Part shown: in pieces, positions 18,279 through 27,647 of the stretch
How positions within the stretch are numbered: position 1 is the first letter of the stretch
How the letters are laid out: every line of letters begins with the position of its first letter
NCBI RefSeq assembly: GCF_000619945.1
Contig: NZ_JHVC01000015.1
Span: forward strand, 34,339 to 98,338
Length of the DNA: 64,000 bases
Reading direction: 5' to 3'
Source: Clostridium lundense DSM 17049
GTDB taxonomy: Bacteria > Bacillota > Clostridia > Clostridiales > Clostridiaceae
Translations under genes and position numbers: made by a program
The notes under the pieces: model-generated
The model's input: the letters and a program-made list of their open reading frames with translations, nothing else
Database searches by the model: none
What the model was told of the DNA's origin: nothing

Positions 18279-20471
18279 TTATAAACAAAGTTCTTGTAAT
18301 ACTTTTGTAATATCAGCTAAAGAATTTACAATTATATCTGGCTGGATACTACTTTTACTAATGTCACTCTTTTGTGTTTCTCCACTTAATACTAATATTG
18401 ATAAAACATCACTATCATTAGTTACTGCTATATCTGTATATAATCTATCTCCAACAATAGCAATTTCATTTTCTTTATACCCAGTTTTTTCAATTATATA
18501 TTCTAATGTATAATGAGAAGGTTTACCAAAGAATTCTGGAAATCTATTAGTTGAACTTTCAATTAACCTTGCCACAGATCCGCAGTCAGGAATAAGAGTA
18601 TTCCCTTCCATAGGACAATTTAAATCTGGATTAATTCCTAAATATATTTTTCCATTTCTTATAAAATTACATGCTTTTTCAAGCTTTTCATAAGTAAGGC
18701 TTGTATCAAATCCAATTATTACAATATCAGGATTTTCATCATCAAAATTTATATTATATTTTCTAAATTCATCTAGCAAAGATTTTGTTCCAACAACATA
18801 TACACTTTTTCCTTCATAATTTTCCTTTAAATATTTTATTATAACATGGCTAGAAATCATCATTTGATTAGATTTAATTATTATATTCATATTCTTTAAT
18901 TTATTTATATAGCTTTCTTGACTCTTTGATGAATTATTTGTAAAAAAATAATACTTCCTATTGGTTTTATTTACCGTTTTTAGAAATTCTGGTGTAAAAT
19001 CAAATAAATCTTTTCCTAAGTAAATAGTTCCATCCATATCTAAAATAAAACATTTAATATTATTTATCTTTTCCTTTATATATTTATTGTTTAATTCTAT
19101 ATATGAGGTCTGTTCATACTCAAAATAATCTGCTATTTTAGTTGCCATCTTATCCACAATTCCTAAATCCCATAATAATTGCAATAAAGTATAACGATTT
19201 CTTACTTCTTTAGCTACTAGTATGCTTTCTTTAATCATTTCATAGTCAACACCTACTTGATTTGGATTAATTGGTGCGTTTAATGATGTTAAAATATCTT
19301 CTATCGCTTTAACACTAGGCAATGATTCTTTTATAACCCTTGTAATTTCAGCCCAATGTTCCTCTATTTTCTTAATTCTTTTACCATGAATAACCTTTGA
19401 ATTTTTCTTTGTTTTACTTTCTAGTTGTATAACTCCATTTGCAGCACAACCATAACTTTCTCTCATCTTTTCTTCCCATGTCTTTTGATCATAACTTCCT
19501 ACAATTTCTACAGCTTTTTTAAAATCTATTTCTTCCTTTAATAGCATTTCATATAATTTTATAACGGCTACAGTCCCTATACCAACCTTTATTCCATGTA
19601 ATACTGGTTTTCTTCCCCGAAATAAAAATTTCATTTCCCAGTAGTGTGAAATATGATGTTCACTTCCAGATGCTGGCCTTGAATTTCCAACAAAACTCAT
19701 AGCAATTCCAGTTCCTATTAAAGCTTCTGTAATATTACTTATTGCCTCTTTTGAACGACACATTACTTTGTCTGCACTTTCAACTACCTTCCTTATAGAT
19801 CTTTCAACCATTTTAACTATTTCTTTACAATAATATTCTCCATTTATAATATTAGATATCTTCCAGTCACATAGGCAGGTATATTTGCCTAAAATATCAC
19901 CTAATCCTGCTGTTATCATGTTCATTGGAGCTTTTGACAAAACATTTATATCAGCTATAATGGCTGTTGGAACATGTGTATCATATGTTGTTTTTAAATT
20001 ATTAACTATAAGTGCTGCTCCAACTGATGCAAATCCGTCCATGGAAGGTGCTGTAGCTACAATAATATAATTTATTTTTAATTTATAACTGATATATTTA
20101 CACATATCATTAATTGTTCCAGTACCAACTCCAATTATAAGATCATAATTATCTTCCATGGAAAGTTGTATTTTCATTATACTTTCTTCATTGGGTACAA
20201 CCTCTTCTTTATCTAATACTATCTTATTTATCTTAATATTTGCTAAATAAAATTCCTCTTCAATTTGTTTTCCAGCTGCTGCATATGTATTCTTATCTGC
20301 AACCATAAATATTTTCTTGTAAGATTTTTTTTCAATAAACTCAGGTATTTTTTTTATAGCGTCCTCTGATATTTCTACATACTCTAAGGCTGTTTTATGA
20401 TTTTTTCCACAAGAACAAAAGAAATCATGATGTAAATAATCTGATATAGAATTTATCTCCACATTAATCAT
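18279..20471 (-). CDS. AraM-type glycerol-1-phosphate dehydrogenase fused to HAD-IIA phosphatase
   Basis: A two-domain enzyme of 730 residues. The N-terminal part (about 1-430) is an AraM/EgsA-like dehydrogenase reducing dihydroxyacetone phosphate to sn-glycerol-1-phosphate. It shows IIGVGTGTINDMCKYISYK (NAD site), APSMDGFASVGAALI and the metal-ligand histidines in GSEHHISHYWEMKF. The C-terminal part (about 475-730) is a NagD-like HAD phosphatase with nucleophile motif LDMDGTIYLG, FTNNSSKS, and the late FGKPSHYTLEYI and VGDRLYTDI motifs. Both look catalytically complete. The fusion suggests DHAP to G1P to glycerol, or removal of a side product. Upstream of araB and divergent from a LacI regulator. 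Confidence 0.9.
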   Translation of the reverse strand: MINVEINSISDYLHHDFFCSCGKNHKTALEYVEISEDAIKKIPEFIEKKSYKKIFMVADKNTYAAAGKQIEEEFYLANIKINKIVLDKEEVVPNEESIMKIQLSMEDNYDLIIGVGTGTINDMCKYISYKLKINYIIVATAPSMDGFASVGAALIVNNLKTTYDTHVPTAIIADINVLSKAPMNMITAGLGDILGKYTCLCDWKISNIINGEYYCKEIVKMVERSIRKVVESADKVMCRSKEAISNITEALIGTGIAMSFVGNSRPASGSEHHISHYWEMKFLFRGRKPVLHGIKVGIGTVAVIKLYEMLLKEEIDFKKAVEIVGSYDQKTWEEKMRESYGCAANGVIQLESKTKKNSKVIHGKRIKKIEEHWAEITRVIKESLPSVKAIEDILTSLNAPINPNQVGVDYEMIKESILVAKEVRNRYTLLQLLWDLGIVDKMATKIADYFEYEQTSYIELNNKYIKEKINNIKCFILDMDGTIYLGKDLFDFTPEFLKTVNKTNRKYYFFTNNSSKSQESYINKLKNMNIIIKSNQMMISSHVIIKYLKENYEGKSVYVVGTKSLLDEFRKYNINFDDENPDIVIIGFDTSLTYEKLEKACNFIRNGKIYLGINPDLNCPMEGNTLIPDCGSVARLIESSTNRFPEFFGKPSHYTLEYIIEKTGYKENEIAIVGDRLYTDIAVTNDSDVLSILVLSGETQKSDISKSSIQPDIIVNSLADITKVLQELCL

Positions 20472-20798
20472 TCATAACCATCCTTTGACATGTTTATTTT
20501 TTCTATAACATACATATTTATACTTATATTATAAGTATGGCTTAAATTCCATGTCAACCAAGGCACTGACTAGTTTATTAATATGTTAACCACTATAAAG
20601 TTAATATTTTGGCTCTTTTAATAAGCATAACTTTTCTTAAAAAATTCTTCTTTTTAAATTTATTAATATTTTAATTTCTTAATATAAATTTTATTTAAGA
20701 TATATTCTCTTATAAAATACTTCTTATAATAAAACCATCAGTTAAATTTATACAATTAGTTTTAGTCTCTATTATTTTATAACTAATAAATTATAAAT

Positions 20799-20833
20799 TT
20801 TATTAATAAATATTAATTGAATTTATTAATAAA
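20799..20833. promoter_or_regulatory. Paired 12-bp palindromes, candidate LacI-family operators
   Basis: TTTATTAATAAA, a perfect palindrome, occurs at 20799-20810 and again at 20822-20833, 23 bases apart start to start, in the intergenic region between the divergent araM-HAD and LacI genes. Two similar half-like runs (TTTATTAATATG, TTTATTAATTAA) lie nearby. The spacing of about two helical turns suits cooperative repressor binding. The region is very AT-rich, which lowers the weight of any A/T palindrome. Confidence 0.45.
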
Positions 20834-20934
20834 ACCCATTTATTGAATTAATATTAAATTTATTTATTAATTAACTGTTTGTCTTTTTTATTTCCATTTT
20901 GTATACTAAAAGTAAAGGAAAGGAAGTGGTTTGC

Positions 20935-22032
20935 TTGACATCTTACCGTAAAATAACAACAAAGGATATTGCTGATTATGCTGGTGTTTCACAATCAACT
21001 GTTTCTATGGTATTAAATAATAGACCAGACGTTTCTTTTTCTTATGAAACAAGAGAAAAGGTTCTTTACGCAGCAAAAGTTTTAGGATATGAAAAAAATA
21101 GTAAAAATAAATTATGCACTGAAAAAGTATTATCTAAACTTATTATAATAATGTGTCCTTCTCTTTCTAATTTATATTATACTATGCTTATACATTCAAT
21201 TACTGAACAAGCAAACAAATGTGGATATTCTATATTTATAGCTCCTACAATGAGAAATTCTAAACTTGAAAAGCATTATTTAAATATGTATTCAGGATTT
21301 AAGGTAGCAGGAATTATTTATTTATATCAATCTACTTTAATATCTCAAATAAAGGAACTGTCTTCCTCAACTCCTATTGTTTTAATTAGCGATAAAAATG
21401 AAAGCCTCAATTTAGATTCTGTTGAGTTAAACAGTCATAAAACAGGATATATTATAGGAGAACATATCTTATCACTTGGACATAAAAAAGTGGCTTATGT
21501 TTCTACTCCATTACTTCAACATGAAATTCCTAGAATTCAAAGGCTTAATGGGTTGAAAAAAAGTTTTTTGGATCATAATGTTGATATTAATAATATTATA
21601 GTAAGAAATGAAGATTTGAAAAACGTTACCAAATATCCATTAGATAAAACTGAATACTTAACAGGTTACAATTTAACTAAACAATTATTAAATGAAAGAA
21701 AAGACATGACAGCTTTTATTGGTACTAATGATATGGTTGCTATTGGAATTATTGATGCTTTATCAGAAATGAAATATAAAATTCCAAATGATTTTTCAGT
21801 TTGTGGATTCGATAATACTTTATTGTCCTCCTTGCATAAAATATCCTTAACCACTATAGATCATGCTATAGAAGACAAAGGAGGGGAAGCTGTTAATATT
21901 ATATTGAAAAAATTAAATAGTAAATCCTACTCAAATACACAAAATAGATCTTGTATTATGAGACTTGAATATGAACCTTTTTTAGTCCAAAGAAATAGTA
22001 CTAGTATTGCACGAACTATAGATATTTCTTAA
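20935..22032 (+). CDS. LacI-family transcriptional regulator
   Basis: N-terminal LacI helix-turn-helix (TTKDIADYAGVSQSTVSMVLN) followed by a periplasmic-binding-protein-like sensor domain with GFKVAGIIYLY, GYIIGEHILSLGHKKVAYVS and GTNDMVAIGIIDALSEM. The frame opens at a TTG at 20899, but TTG 20935 is better: it lies about ten bases after GGAAAGGAAG and gives the usual family N-terminus and 365 residues. It diverges from the araM-HAD/araB genes and most likely represses them, with a sugar or sugar phosphate as inducer. Candidate operators lie in the shared upstream region. Confidence 0.9.
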   Translation: MTSYRKITTKDIADYAGVSQSTVSMVLNNRPDVSFSYETREKVLYAAKVLGYEKNSKNKLCTEKVLSKLIIIMCPSLSNLYYTMLIHSITEQANKCGYSIFIAPTMRNSKLEKHYLNMYSGFKVAGIIYLYQSTLISQIKELSSSTPIVLISDKNESLNLDSVELNSHKTGYIIGEHILSLGHKKVAYVSTPLLQHEIPRIQRLNGLKKSFLDHNVDINNIIVRNEDLKNVTKYPLDKTEYLTGYNLTKQLLNERKDMTAFIGTNDMVAIGIIDALSEMKYKIPNDFSVCGFDNTLLSSLHKISLTTIDHAIEDKGGEAVNIILKKLNSKSYSNTQNRSCIMRLEYEPFLVQRNSTSIARTIDIS

Positions 22033-22034
22033 AT

Positions 22035-22070
22035 AATCTTCCGCTACTCTAAAATTTTTAGCGGAAGATT
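22035..22070 (+). terminator. Hairpin after the LacI gene
   Basis: AATCTTCCGCTA and TAGCGGAAGATT pair perfectly (12 bp, 12-base loop), three bases after the stop. It lacks an immediate T-run; TTTTTT comes about 15 bases later. Probably a terminator between converging genes. Confidence 0.6.
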
Positions 22071-22099
22071 AGCGGAAAGTACTACTTTTTTACACAACC

Positions 22100-22954
22100 T
22101 CAAAACTCATTTTCATATCTTTTGAAAAATTCATAATATGTACGCACATTTTCCAATTCTGTCCACTTTTTCACATCAACTGGATCTTCATCAAGATCAT
22201 ATATCTTTGCTCCACGCATAGCAAGCAGAAATGGCGAATGTGTTGATATAATAAATTGACATCCTAAAAATCGTGCAGAATCCTCAATAAATTTCATTAA
22301 TTCCATCTGACGTTTTGGAGAAAGGCTATTTTCAGGTTCATCCAATATATATAGGCCATTTTCACCAATTTTTTCGATAAAATATCGAAATGCACTTTCT
22401 CCATTTGAATACTCTCTCACATTATCCATCAATTCATTTCTCACAAACCGTGATTGCGTTTTACTTCTAGCAGTATTCACTTTTTTTAGTTGCTCATAAT
22501 CTGCTATAGATTTCATTTGGAAACGAGAATATTTCGCATCCAAATATTCTTCAAAAAGTTTTTCTCGTTTTTGGTCAATTCCTTCGTTGAGGTTACGGAT
22601 ATTCAACATATAATCAAATACATCATCACTTGTTATAATTCTGCTATTTTTAGGTATATCCTCTTTAAGCTGCATCTTACACATATTAATATAGTCCGAA
22701 TAGAAATTAGATTTATTATAAATAGAATCTCGATTAACTTCTGTCTTTTCTGCTATCACATTTAATGCCGTTGATTTTCCTGAACCATTCCCACCATATA
22801 AAATGGTAACTGGCTCAAAATCAATTCTTTCAAAACCATGTTTTGATAGTATCTTAAATGGATAAAAGGAATCATAGCATGTTCTTTTTTCCTCTATTAA
22901 AAAATCAAATTCCATATCATCATTTGGAAATGTAAAAACATTTAAATAAACCAT
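22100..22954 (-). CDS. Stand-alone SMC/ABC-type AAA ATPase
   Basis: ATPase of 284 residues; start chosen at ATG 22954, which follows GAGGAAG by eight bases. Walker A is GGNGSGKST, the Walker B region is LYILDEPENSLSP and the H-loop is STHSPF, with a middle helical insertion (about 85-165). This is the AAA_23/OLD-like architecture without a TOPRIM nuclease domain. No partner gene is next to it. Such single ATPases occur both as housekeeping orphans and in phage-defence gene sets; nothing here decides which. Confidence 0.85.
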   Translation of the reverse strand: MVYLNVFTFPNDDMEFDFLIEEKRTCYDSFYPFKILSKHGFERIDFEPVTILYGGNGSGKSTALNVIAEKTEVNRDSIYNKSNFYSDYINMCKMQLKEDIPKNSRIITSDDVFDYMLNIRNLNEGIDQKREKLFEEYLDAKYSRFQMKSIADYEQLKKVNTARSKTQSRFVRNELMDNVREYSNGESAFRYFIEKIGENGLYILDEPENSLSPKRQMELMKFIEDSARFLGCQFIISTHSPFLLAMRGAKIYDLDEDPVDVKKWTELENVRTYYEFFKRYENEF

Positions 22955-23199
22955 TATCATCTTCCTCATCATAACATTATATGGGTAATCTTCCTATAAT
23001 ATTATACTTAAAATACATGATACCATGCAAGTTAAACTCTAATGTATCAAAGTGAAAATAAGTTAAGAGGAGCCCTAAAATATATAAATTTTCTAATTTA
23101 ATGTTATGTCATCAAGAACATAGCATTTCCGTAAATTAAAGCACATCCTTTACTCCCTTAACATATTATGCTATAAAGCCTGTGAAAGGAAAGAATAAT

Positions 23200-24807
23200 A
23201 TGTATAAGACAAATCCTTATTGTGTTAACACTCCAATGTATAGCTTATACTCTATGTGTAACTCATGTCCTTACTGCATTAATATAGCAATGTATAACTC
23301 GAACTTATCGAGGCAATTTACTAATTATGCAAATGATGAGGATAGAACTATAATAAATTTTATTTCAATATTAAATAGCAGAGGTTTTATTGTCCAGGAA
23401 GGAAGATTAAGCTATATAGATATACTAAAGCTGTGCAGTGAAGGCAAAGTTGACAATTGTTTAGGAAACAACGTAGGTGCTCCATATGCAGTTTGCTTGC
23501 TTCCACCAGCTCCCAACCAAGATCCCTCAGAAGGGCAGGCGCCTCCCATAGGATATAATCCTGATAACCCCAGTAACTATCCAGCCAATATAGACTATCT
23601 AACACCAGGATTTGCCTCTAAGCTGCGACCTGACGAGGCTATTGTATTAATTGGAATGACACCTCCTCCTGCATTATATTATAGTTTCCGAAGCTATCTA
23701 GGATTTGTTCCAAATAAACCAGAAAAAGACTACAGCGAGTATATTACAGCTGGTAATGATTATACTGGCTTTTATCATCTAATCTTTGCCAGTCTAGGTG
23801 ATCAATTAAATAATTATAACCTGTGGACTGATAATACTCCCAAAGGAGCACCTGGAAATGCTTTTAACAGCTCTACAATTATCATTAGTACTGCTGACAG
23901 GAACATAAACAAACAAATCCGTAATTCTCTAAGTATAGCTGGATATAGCCAAGATATTATGAATGATGACAATATCCCTATTGAACTAGTTAACATGGGA
24001 CTAGAAGCTAGAAAGGATACCTTCACATTTATGATGAGGATTGCATTATGGGCACAGCAAAATATAGGCAACCAATATCTTAATAATATCCATAAATTTA
24101 TTAAGGTATTACGCATTACACCTAAAATTCCCCTTCCTAATCTAACTCCATGGCAGGTACCAACCCTTAAAATCAGGGAAACAGGTATTAGTGAATACCA
24201 GGTTGTTCCTAACTGCAGAAATGACTTTGACCACCTTCGAAATGAGATTATTAAAAAATATGGAGGTACAGAATACGATCATGTAGATCTGGATTTAACT
24301 ATGGGGATTCCTGATAATTATAATGCTATATTGCGAGATATTAATGTTTATGGAGATAACAGAGATGCGGTGTATTTTAAAACAGAGAATTTTCAATTAA
24401 CAAGTGATGATGATTTTGTGATAGTATATGGCATCAATCACGAACGAACGGGAAAATCAATATATTCCAATGCAAGTTTTTACGGGGCAGAGCTTTTTAA
24501 TGGAGTTGCTGGAGCTTTCAGTACAGTTCAATTTCCAGATACCGCCTTAGAATTTTTCCCTGAAGGATATGAAAACGCTGGATACTATTATGCATATAAA
24601 ATGGCAAGAAAAGCTGATGAAGACAATGTTGTTATCATACCTTACAGCACAGGAAATCCTCTAGGAAAGGCATACGGAGTAGATAATAATCAAGACGTTC
24701 TTATAACATTTAGAGTTTATCTGGATAAAACAGCTATGGTTGGACCATATATCTTTGATATTATCTGGGACCGCGTAATCCTTTTTACAAAAAAGAAAAA
24801 ACCTTGA
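23200..24807 (+). CDS. Uncharacterised 535-residue protein with Cys-rich N-terminus
   Basis: Start ATG 23200 sits behind AAAGGAAAG; an in-frame GTG at 23182 would be too early. Residues 5-35 contain a cysteine cluster (YCVN, MCNSCPYCIN). A proline-rich stretch (about 100-135) follows, then a large mixed domain to the end. No signal peptide or membrane helix is evident. I do not recognise the family. The CNSCPYC pattern could bind a metal or form disulfides, as in clostridial spore-coat-like proteins. It is monocistronic and converges on the oleate hydratase gene across a perfect palindromic terminator. Confidence 0.7.
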   Translation: MYKTNPYCVNTPMYSLYSMCNSCPYCINIAMYNSNLSRQFTNYANDEDRTIINFISILNSRGFIVQEGRLSYIDILKLCSEGKVDNCLGNNVGAPYAVCLLPPAPNQDPSEGQAPPIGYNPDNPSNYPANIDYLTPGFASKLRPDEAIVLIGMTPPPALYYSFRSYLGFVPNKPEKDYSEYITAGNDYTGFYHLIFASLGDQLNNYNLWTDNTPKGAPGNAFNSSTIIISTADRNINKQIRNSLSIAGYSQDIMNDDNIPIELVNMGLEARKDTFTFMMRIALWAQQNIGNQYLNNIHKFIKVLRITPKIPLPNLTPWQVPTLKIRETGISEYQVVPNCRNDFDHLRNEIIKKYGGTEYDHVDLDLTMGIPDNYNAILRDINVYGDNRDAVYFKTENFQLTSDDDFVIVYGINHERTGKSIYSNASFYGAELFNGVAGAFSTVQFPDTALEFFPEGYENAGYYYAYKMARKADEDNVVIIPYSTGNPLGKAYGVDNNQDVLITFRVYLDKTAMVGPYIFDIIWDRVILFTKKKKP

Positions 24808-24854
24808 GTATAATAAAAACAATTAATTATGAATAATAACTACAAATAAATTAA

Positions 24855-24880
24855 AATCCCGAATTTTAAAATTCGGGATT
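24855..24880. terminator. 26-bp perfect palindrome, bidirectional terminator
   Basis: AATCCCGAATTTT followed directly by its reverse complement AAAATTCGGGATT, midway between the convergent genes ending at 24807 and 24910. Confidence 0.85.
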
Positions 24881-24909
24881 CTAATCAAATTATCTAATTG
24901 TAAATATCA

Positions 24910-26703
24910 TTAAATAATTCCATATTCTTTTAATAACTTTTCAATGTCTGTTCCTGCTACTTGTTTTAAAATTTTACGTTTAGCCATTGGTGGTAAATCA
25001 AGTTCTGGTTTTTCTCCATCTAATAAACATACACCTGCATTTAATAAATAACGGATATCATATCTTGAAGAAAATACCTCAGGAACTCCTTTTTCAACTC
25101 CAGTTAAAACATATACTGCTTCCATAGCTGTACGTCCTGAATATTCTATAGTAAATACAGTATCACGGCCTGGATCATCCAATGTTTCAGCAAATTGTCC
25201 AAGGAAAGCAAAGTTTACTGCATTCTTTGGTACAACATATGGACGATCTCCAGCTGCACGAGGCATAAATTGAGATGTTATAAATGGCATCATAACAGGA
25301 ACTGCACTACATGATCCTGCTAATTCTTCAATTTTATCTGTAGGAACTCCTATATGATATAACCATTCTTCTGTGATTTCCTTACCAGTACAATCTCTCA
25401 TAGGCTTTTTAATATAATCTCCAGGAACATCAGAGAATAAACCATATACCCAAACTAGAACATCTTTTTCTGGTTGTCCATAATATTGTTCTTGACGGTT
25501 TATTGTCCAACTCATCAACCATGAAGAGTCAAGTGCTGTAACTATTCCGCCTGTTACAGTACGTCCACCATATGGTGAACGTTTTGTAATTTTTTCAATG
25601 TACTCAGGAACACGTTCATCATGACAAGTCACTGTACAAGATTCCCAATTAGATTTTTCTGTATCTGTACAAAATTTATCTGGATTTCCAAATTCATCCG
25701 ATTGGGCTGCTATGTTCCTCCATAACTTCCAGCACCCTTTTGGTTCTCTATTAAATGGTGCTGGAGTGTTGTCATCACCATATCCTGAACCTTCAGTCAT
25801 AGAACCATTAGTGATAAATACTAAGTCGTTTTCTGTTAAATCAATAGAGATATCCTTTCCAGTTTTATCTGTTGCAGCTATTCTCTTTGCAACCTTTTTA
25901 TCATCTGAAATTGAAAACTCAACGTTATCAACAGTAACTCCATATTCAAATTTAGCACCATGGTCTTCTAAATATTTAACCATAGGTTTTACAAATGAAG
26001 TGTATTGATCATGTCTTGAAAATTGTAAGGCAGAAAGATCTGGTAAACCTCCAACATGGTGGATGAAACGATTCATATATAATTTCATTTCTAAAGCACT
26101 ATGCCAGTTCTCAAAAGCGAACATTGTTCTCCAATATGTCCAAAAATCAGTATTTAAAAGTTCTTCAGAAAGAACATCTTCGATAGATTTATTTTGAAGT
26201 TCTTCATCTGTTGTGCTTACGAAAGCAGCTAATTCTTTTGCCAAGTCTTGACCCAAATTAAATTTTCCATTGTCATAGCGCACACCTTGGTTTTTAGTAA
26301 TACGACAATTGCTAAAGTTTGGATCATCGTAGTTTGTATAATAAAGATGATCTAACACAGTCATACTAGGATCTTCTGTAGATGGTAATGAACTAAACAA
26401 GCTCCATAAAACCTCAAAACACTGACCCATTTCACGTCCGCCACGTGCTACATAATTCATATTTTGACGAACCTCTCCGTCTAAAGATCCACCAGGAATG
26501 TCCAATTGTTCTAAGAAGGTAATCTTGCTGCCATCCATGTGAGCATCACGAATTAAAAAACAACCAGCAGCTAAAGCTGCAATTCCAGTACCTATTAAAT
26601 AAGCTTTTTTATCCTCAATTCCTTTAGGTTTCCTTGCATTTACTAAAGCATGATAAGTTCCATGTGTAAGTGTAAGTCTATCATCATGTGTTTTTAATTT
26701 CAT
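24910..26703 (-). CDS. ohyA: Oleate hydratase (myosin-cross-reactive antigen family)
   Basis: FAD-dependent enzyme that adds water to oleate to give 10-hydroxystearate, detoxifying free unsaturated fatty acids. At 597 residues it has full family length. The FAD-binding LIGTGIAALAAGCFLI and FLEQLDIPGGSLDG motifs, the NYVARGGREMGQC region and the late GQFAETLDDPGRDTVF segment are all characteristic. A strong GGAGGGG ribosome binding site precedes the start. A TetR regulator lies upstream in the same direction, separated by a terminator, and a secreted lipase lies beyond it. Together they look like a fatty-acid release and detoxification set. Confidence 0.96.
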   Translation of the reverse strand: MKLKTHDDRLTLTHGTYHALVNARKPKGIEDKKAYLIGTGIAALAAGCFLIRDAHMDGSKITFLEQLDIPGGSLDGEVRQNMNYVARGGREMGQCFEVLWSLFSSLPSTEDPSMTVLDHLYYTNYDDPNFSNCRITKNQGVRYDNGKFNLGQDLAKELAAFVSTTDEELQNKSIEDVLSEELLNTDFWTYWRTMFAFENWHSALEMKLYMNRFIHHVGGLPDLSALQFSRHDQYTSFVKPMVKYLEDHGAKFEYGVTVDNVEFSISDDKKVAKRIAATDKTGKDISIDLTENDLVFITNGSMTEGSGYGDDNTPAPFNREPKGCWKLWRNIAAQSDEFGNPDKFCTDTEKSNWESCTVTCHDERVPEYIEKITKRSPYGGRTVTGGIVTALDSSWLMSWTINRQEQYYGQPEKDVLVWVYGLFSDVPGDYIKKPMRDCTGKEITEEWLYHIGVPTDKIEELAGSCSAVPVMMPFITSQFMPRAAGDRPYVVPKNAVNFAFLGQFAETLDDPGRDTVFTIEYSGRTAMEAVYVLTGVEKGVPEVFSSRYDIRYLLNAGVCLLDGEKPELDLPPMAKRKILKQVAGTDIEKLLKEYGII

Positions 26704-26790
26704 TGTTATTCCCCTCCCTTGATTTTGTGAATACTTATTATCTGTAAGATCTCTATAAATCTATAATATAGTTTTTTTGTGTCTTTTTCA

Positions 26791-26845
26791 TTAGATAAAC
26801 AAACTGCGGTGCTCGAAATTTGAACACCGCAGTTTATTTATCTAA
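26791..26845 (-). terminator. Long hairpin between the TetR gene and ohyA
   Basis: TTAGATAAACAAACTGCGGTG pairs with CACCGCAGTTTATTTATCTAA with one mismatch around a short loop. It ends transcription of the TetR gene and leaves about 87 bases before ohyA for a separate promoter. Confidence 0.85.
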
Positions 26846-26901
26846 TTTTTAGGCATTTATATCAAAATGTCTGAAAAAAAGGAATCTCCTATTGCTTTTT
26901 A

Positions 26902-27471
26902 CTAGACATGATTTAAATCAGCACTTCGCTTAAGGGACAATTCGATGTTTCCATTGAAGAGCTGTCCAATTCGTCTAACGATAGTATCAGGGTCCTCCTT
27001 CATTCCAGTAGCAATCCAGTGTAGTACCATTTCAGTGAGGGCACACTGATAAAAGGAAGCAATCAGTTTTCTATCTCCCAAAGAAGCTGAGATACCATCG
27101 CTCACTTTTTCAATATACCGAATCATCACATTTCCTGATACATTATATATATAATTCACTAGTTCTTCTCTCTGCATGGAATTATATATATGATAAATAG
27201 CTGTTTTGTTTTCTAAAGCAAATCTGGCAGCTACAATAAAACTCTCCTCCCAGGAAAGTGTATCATTATATTCATCAATTACTGTCTGAAGTTCTGTTTG
27301 AAATATCTCTGACAAAAGTGCATATATGTCTGTGTAGTAATAATAAAAAGTATTTCTATTTATCTCACATGCTGTAGCAATATCTTTAACTGTTATCTTG
27401 CTAAGTGGATGCTCATTCAGCATCTTTATAAATACCTGACGAATCATTTTTCTGGTATATTGCTGAGCCAA
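26902..27471 (-). CDS. TetR/AcrR-family regulator, probable control of ohyA
   Basis: 189 residues: N-terminal helix-turn-helix (ITVKDIATACEINRNTFYYYY) and a helical ligand/dimer domain with the CALTEMVLHWIATGM segment seen in TetR_C types. It starts with TTG 27471 behind AAGGGGGTGG. Its position directly upstream of oleate hydratase suggests it is the fatty-acid-responsive repressor of that gene, as known for OhyA regulators in other Firmicutes. This is an inference from position. Confidence 0.88.
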   Translation of the reverse strand: MAQQYTRKMIRQVFIKMLNEHPLSKITVKDIATACEINRNTFYYYYTDIYALLSEIFQTELQTVIDEYNDTLSWEESFIVAARFALENKTAIYHIYNSMQREELVNYIYNVSGNVMIRYIEKVSDGISASLGDRKLIASFYQCALTEMVLHWIATGMKEDPDTIVRRIGQLFNGNIELSLKRSADLNHV

Positions 27472-27647
27472 CTTGCCACCCCCTTTAATGCTTTATCTAT
27501 ATTCAAAATTATAACACAGGGTAAGTTATTTTTAAATAATCCATCATCATATGATTTATTATAATTCTCAGCCCTTTATAAAACAGCTGTTATCTAATCT
27601 GTCGACATACCCAATAATCAACAATTTCTTAATATCAAATTTTTTAA

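Noticed and set aside
16526..20471. Complete arabinose operon
   Set aside because: Only araB-like and araM-like genes are present; no isomerase, epimerase or transporter in the window.
22100..24807. AAA ATPase and the 535-residue gene as a two-gene defence system
   Set aside because: They are divergent with a 245-base gap and no shared features; adjacency alone is not enough.
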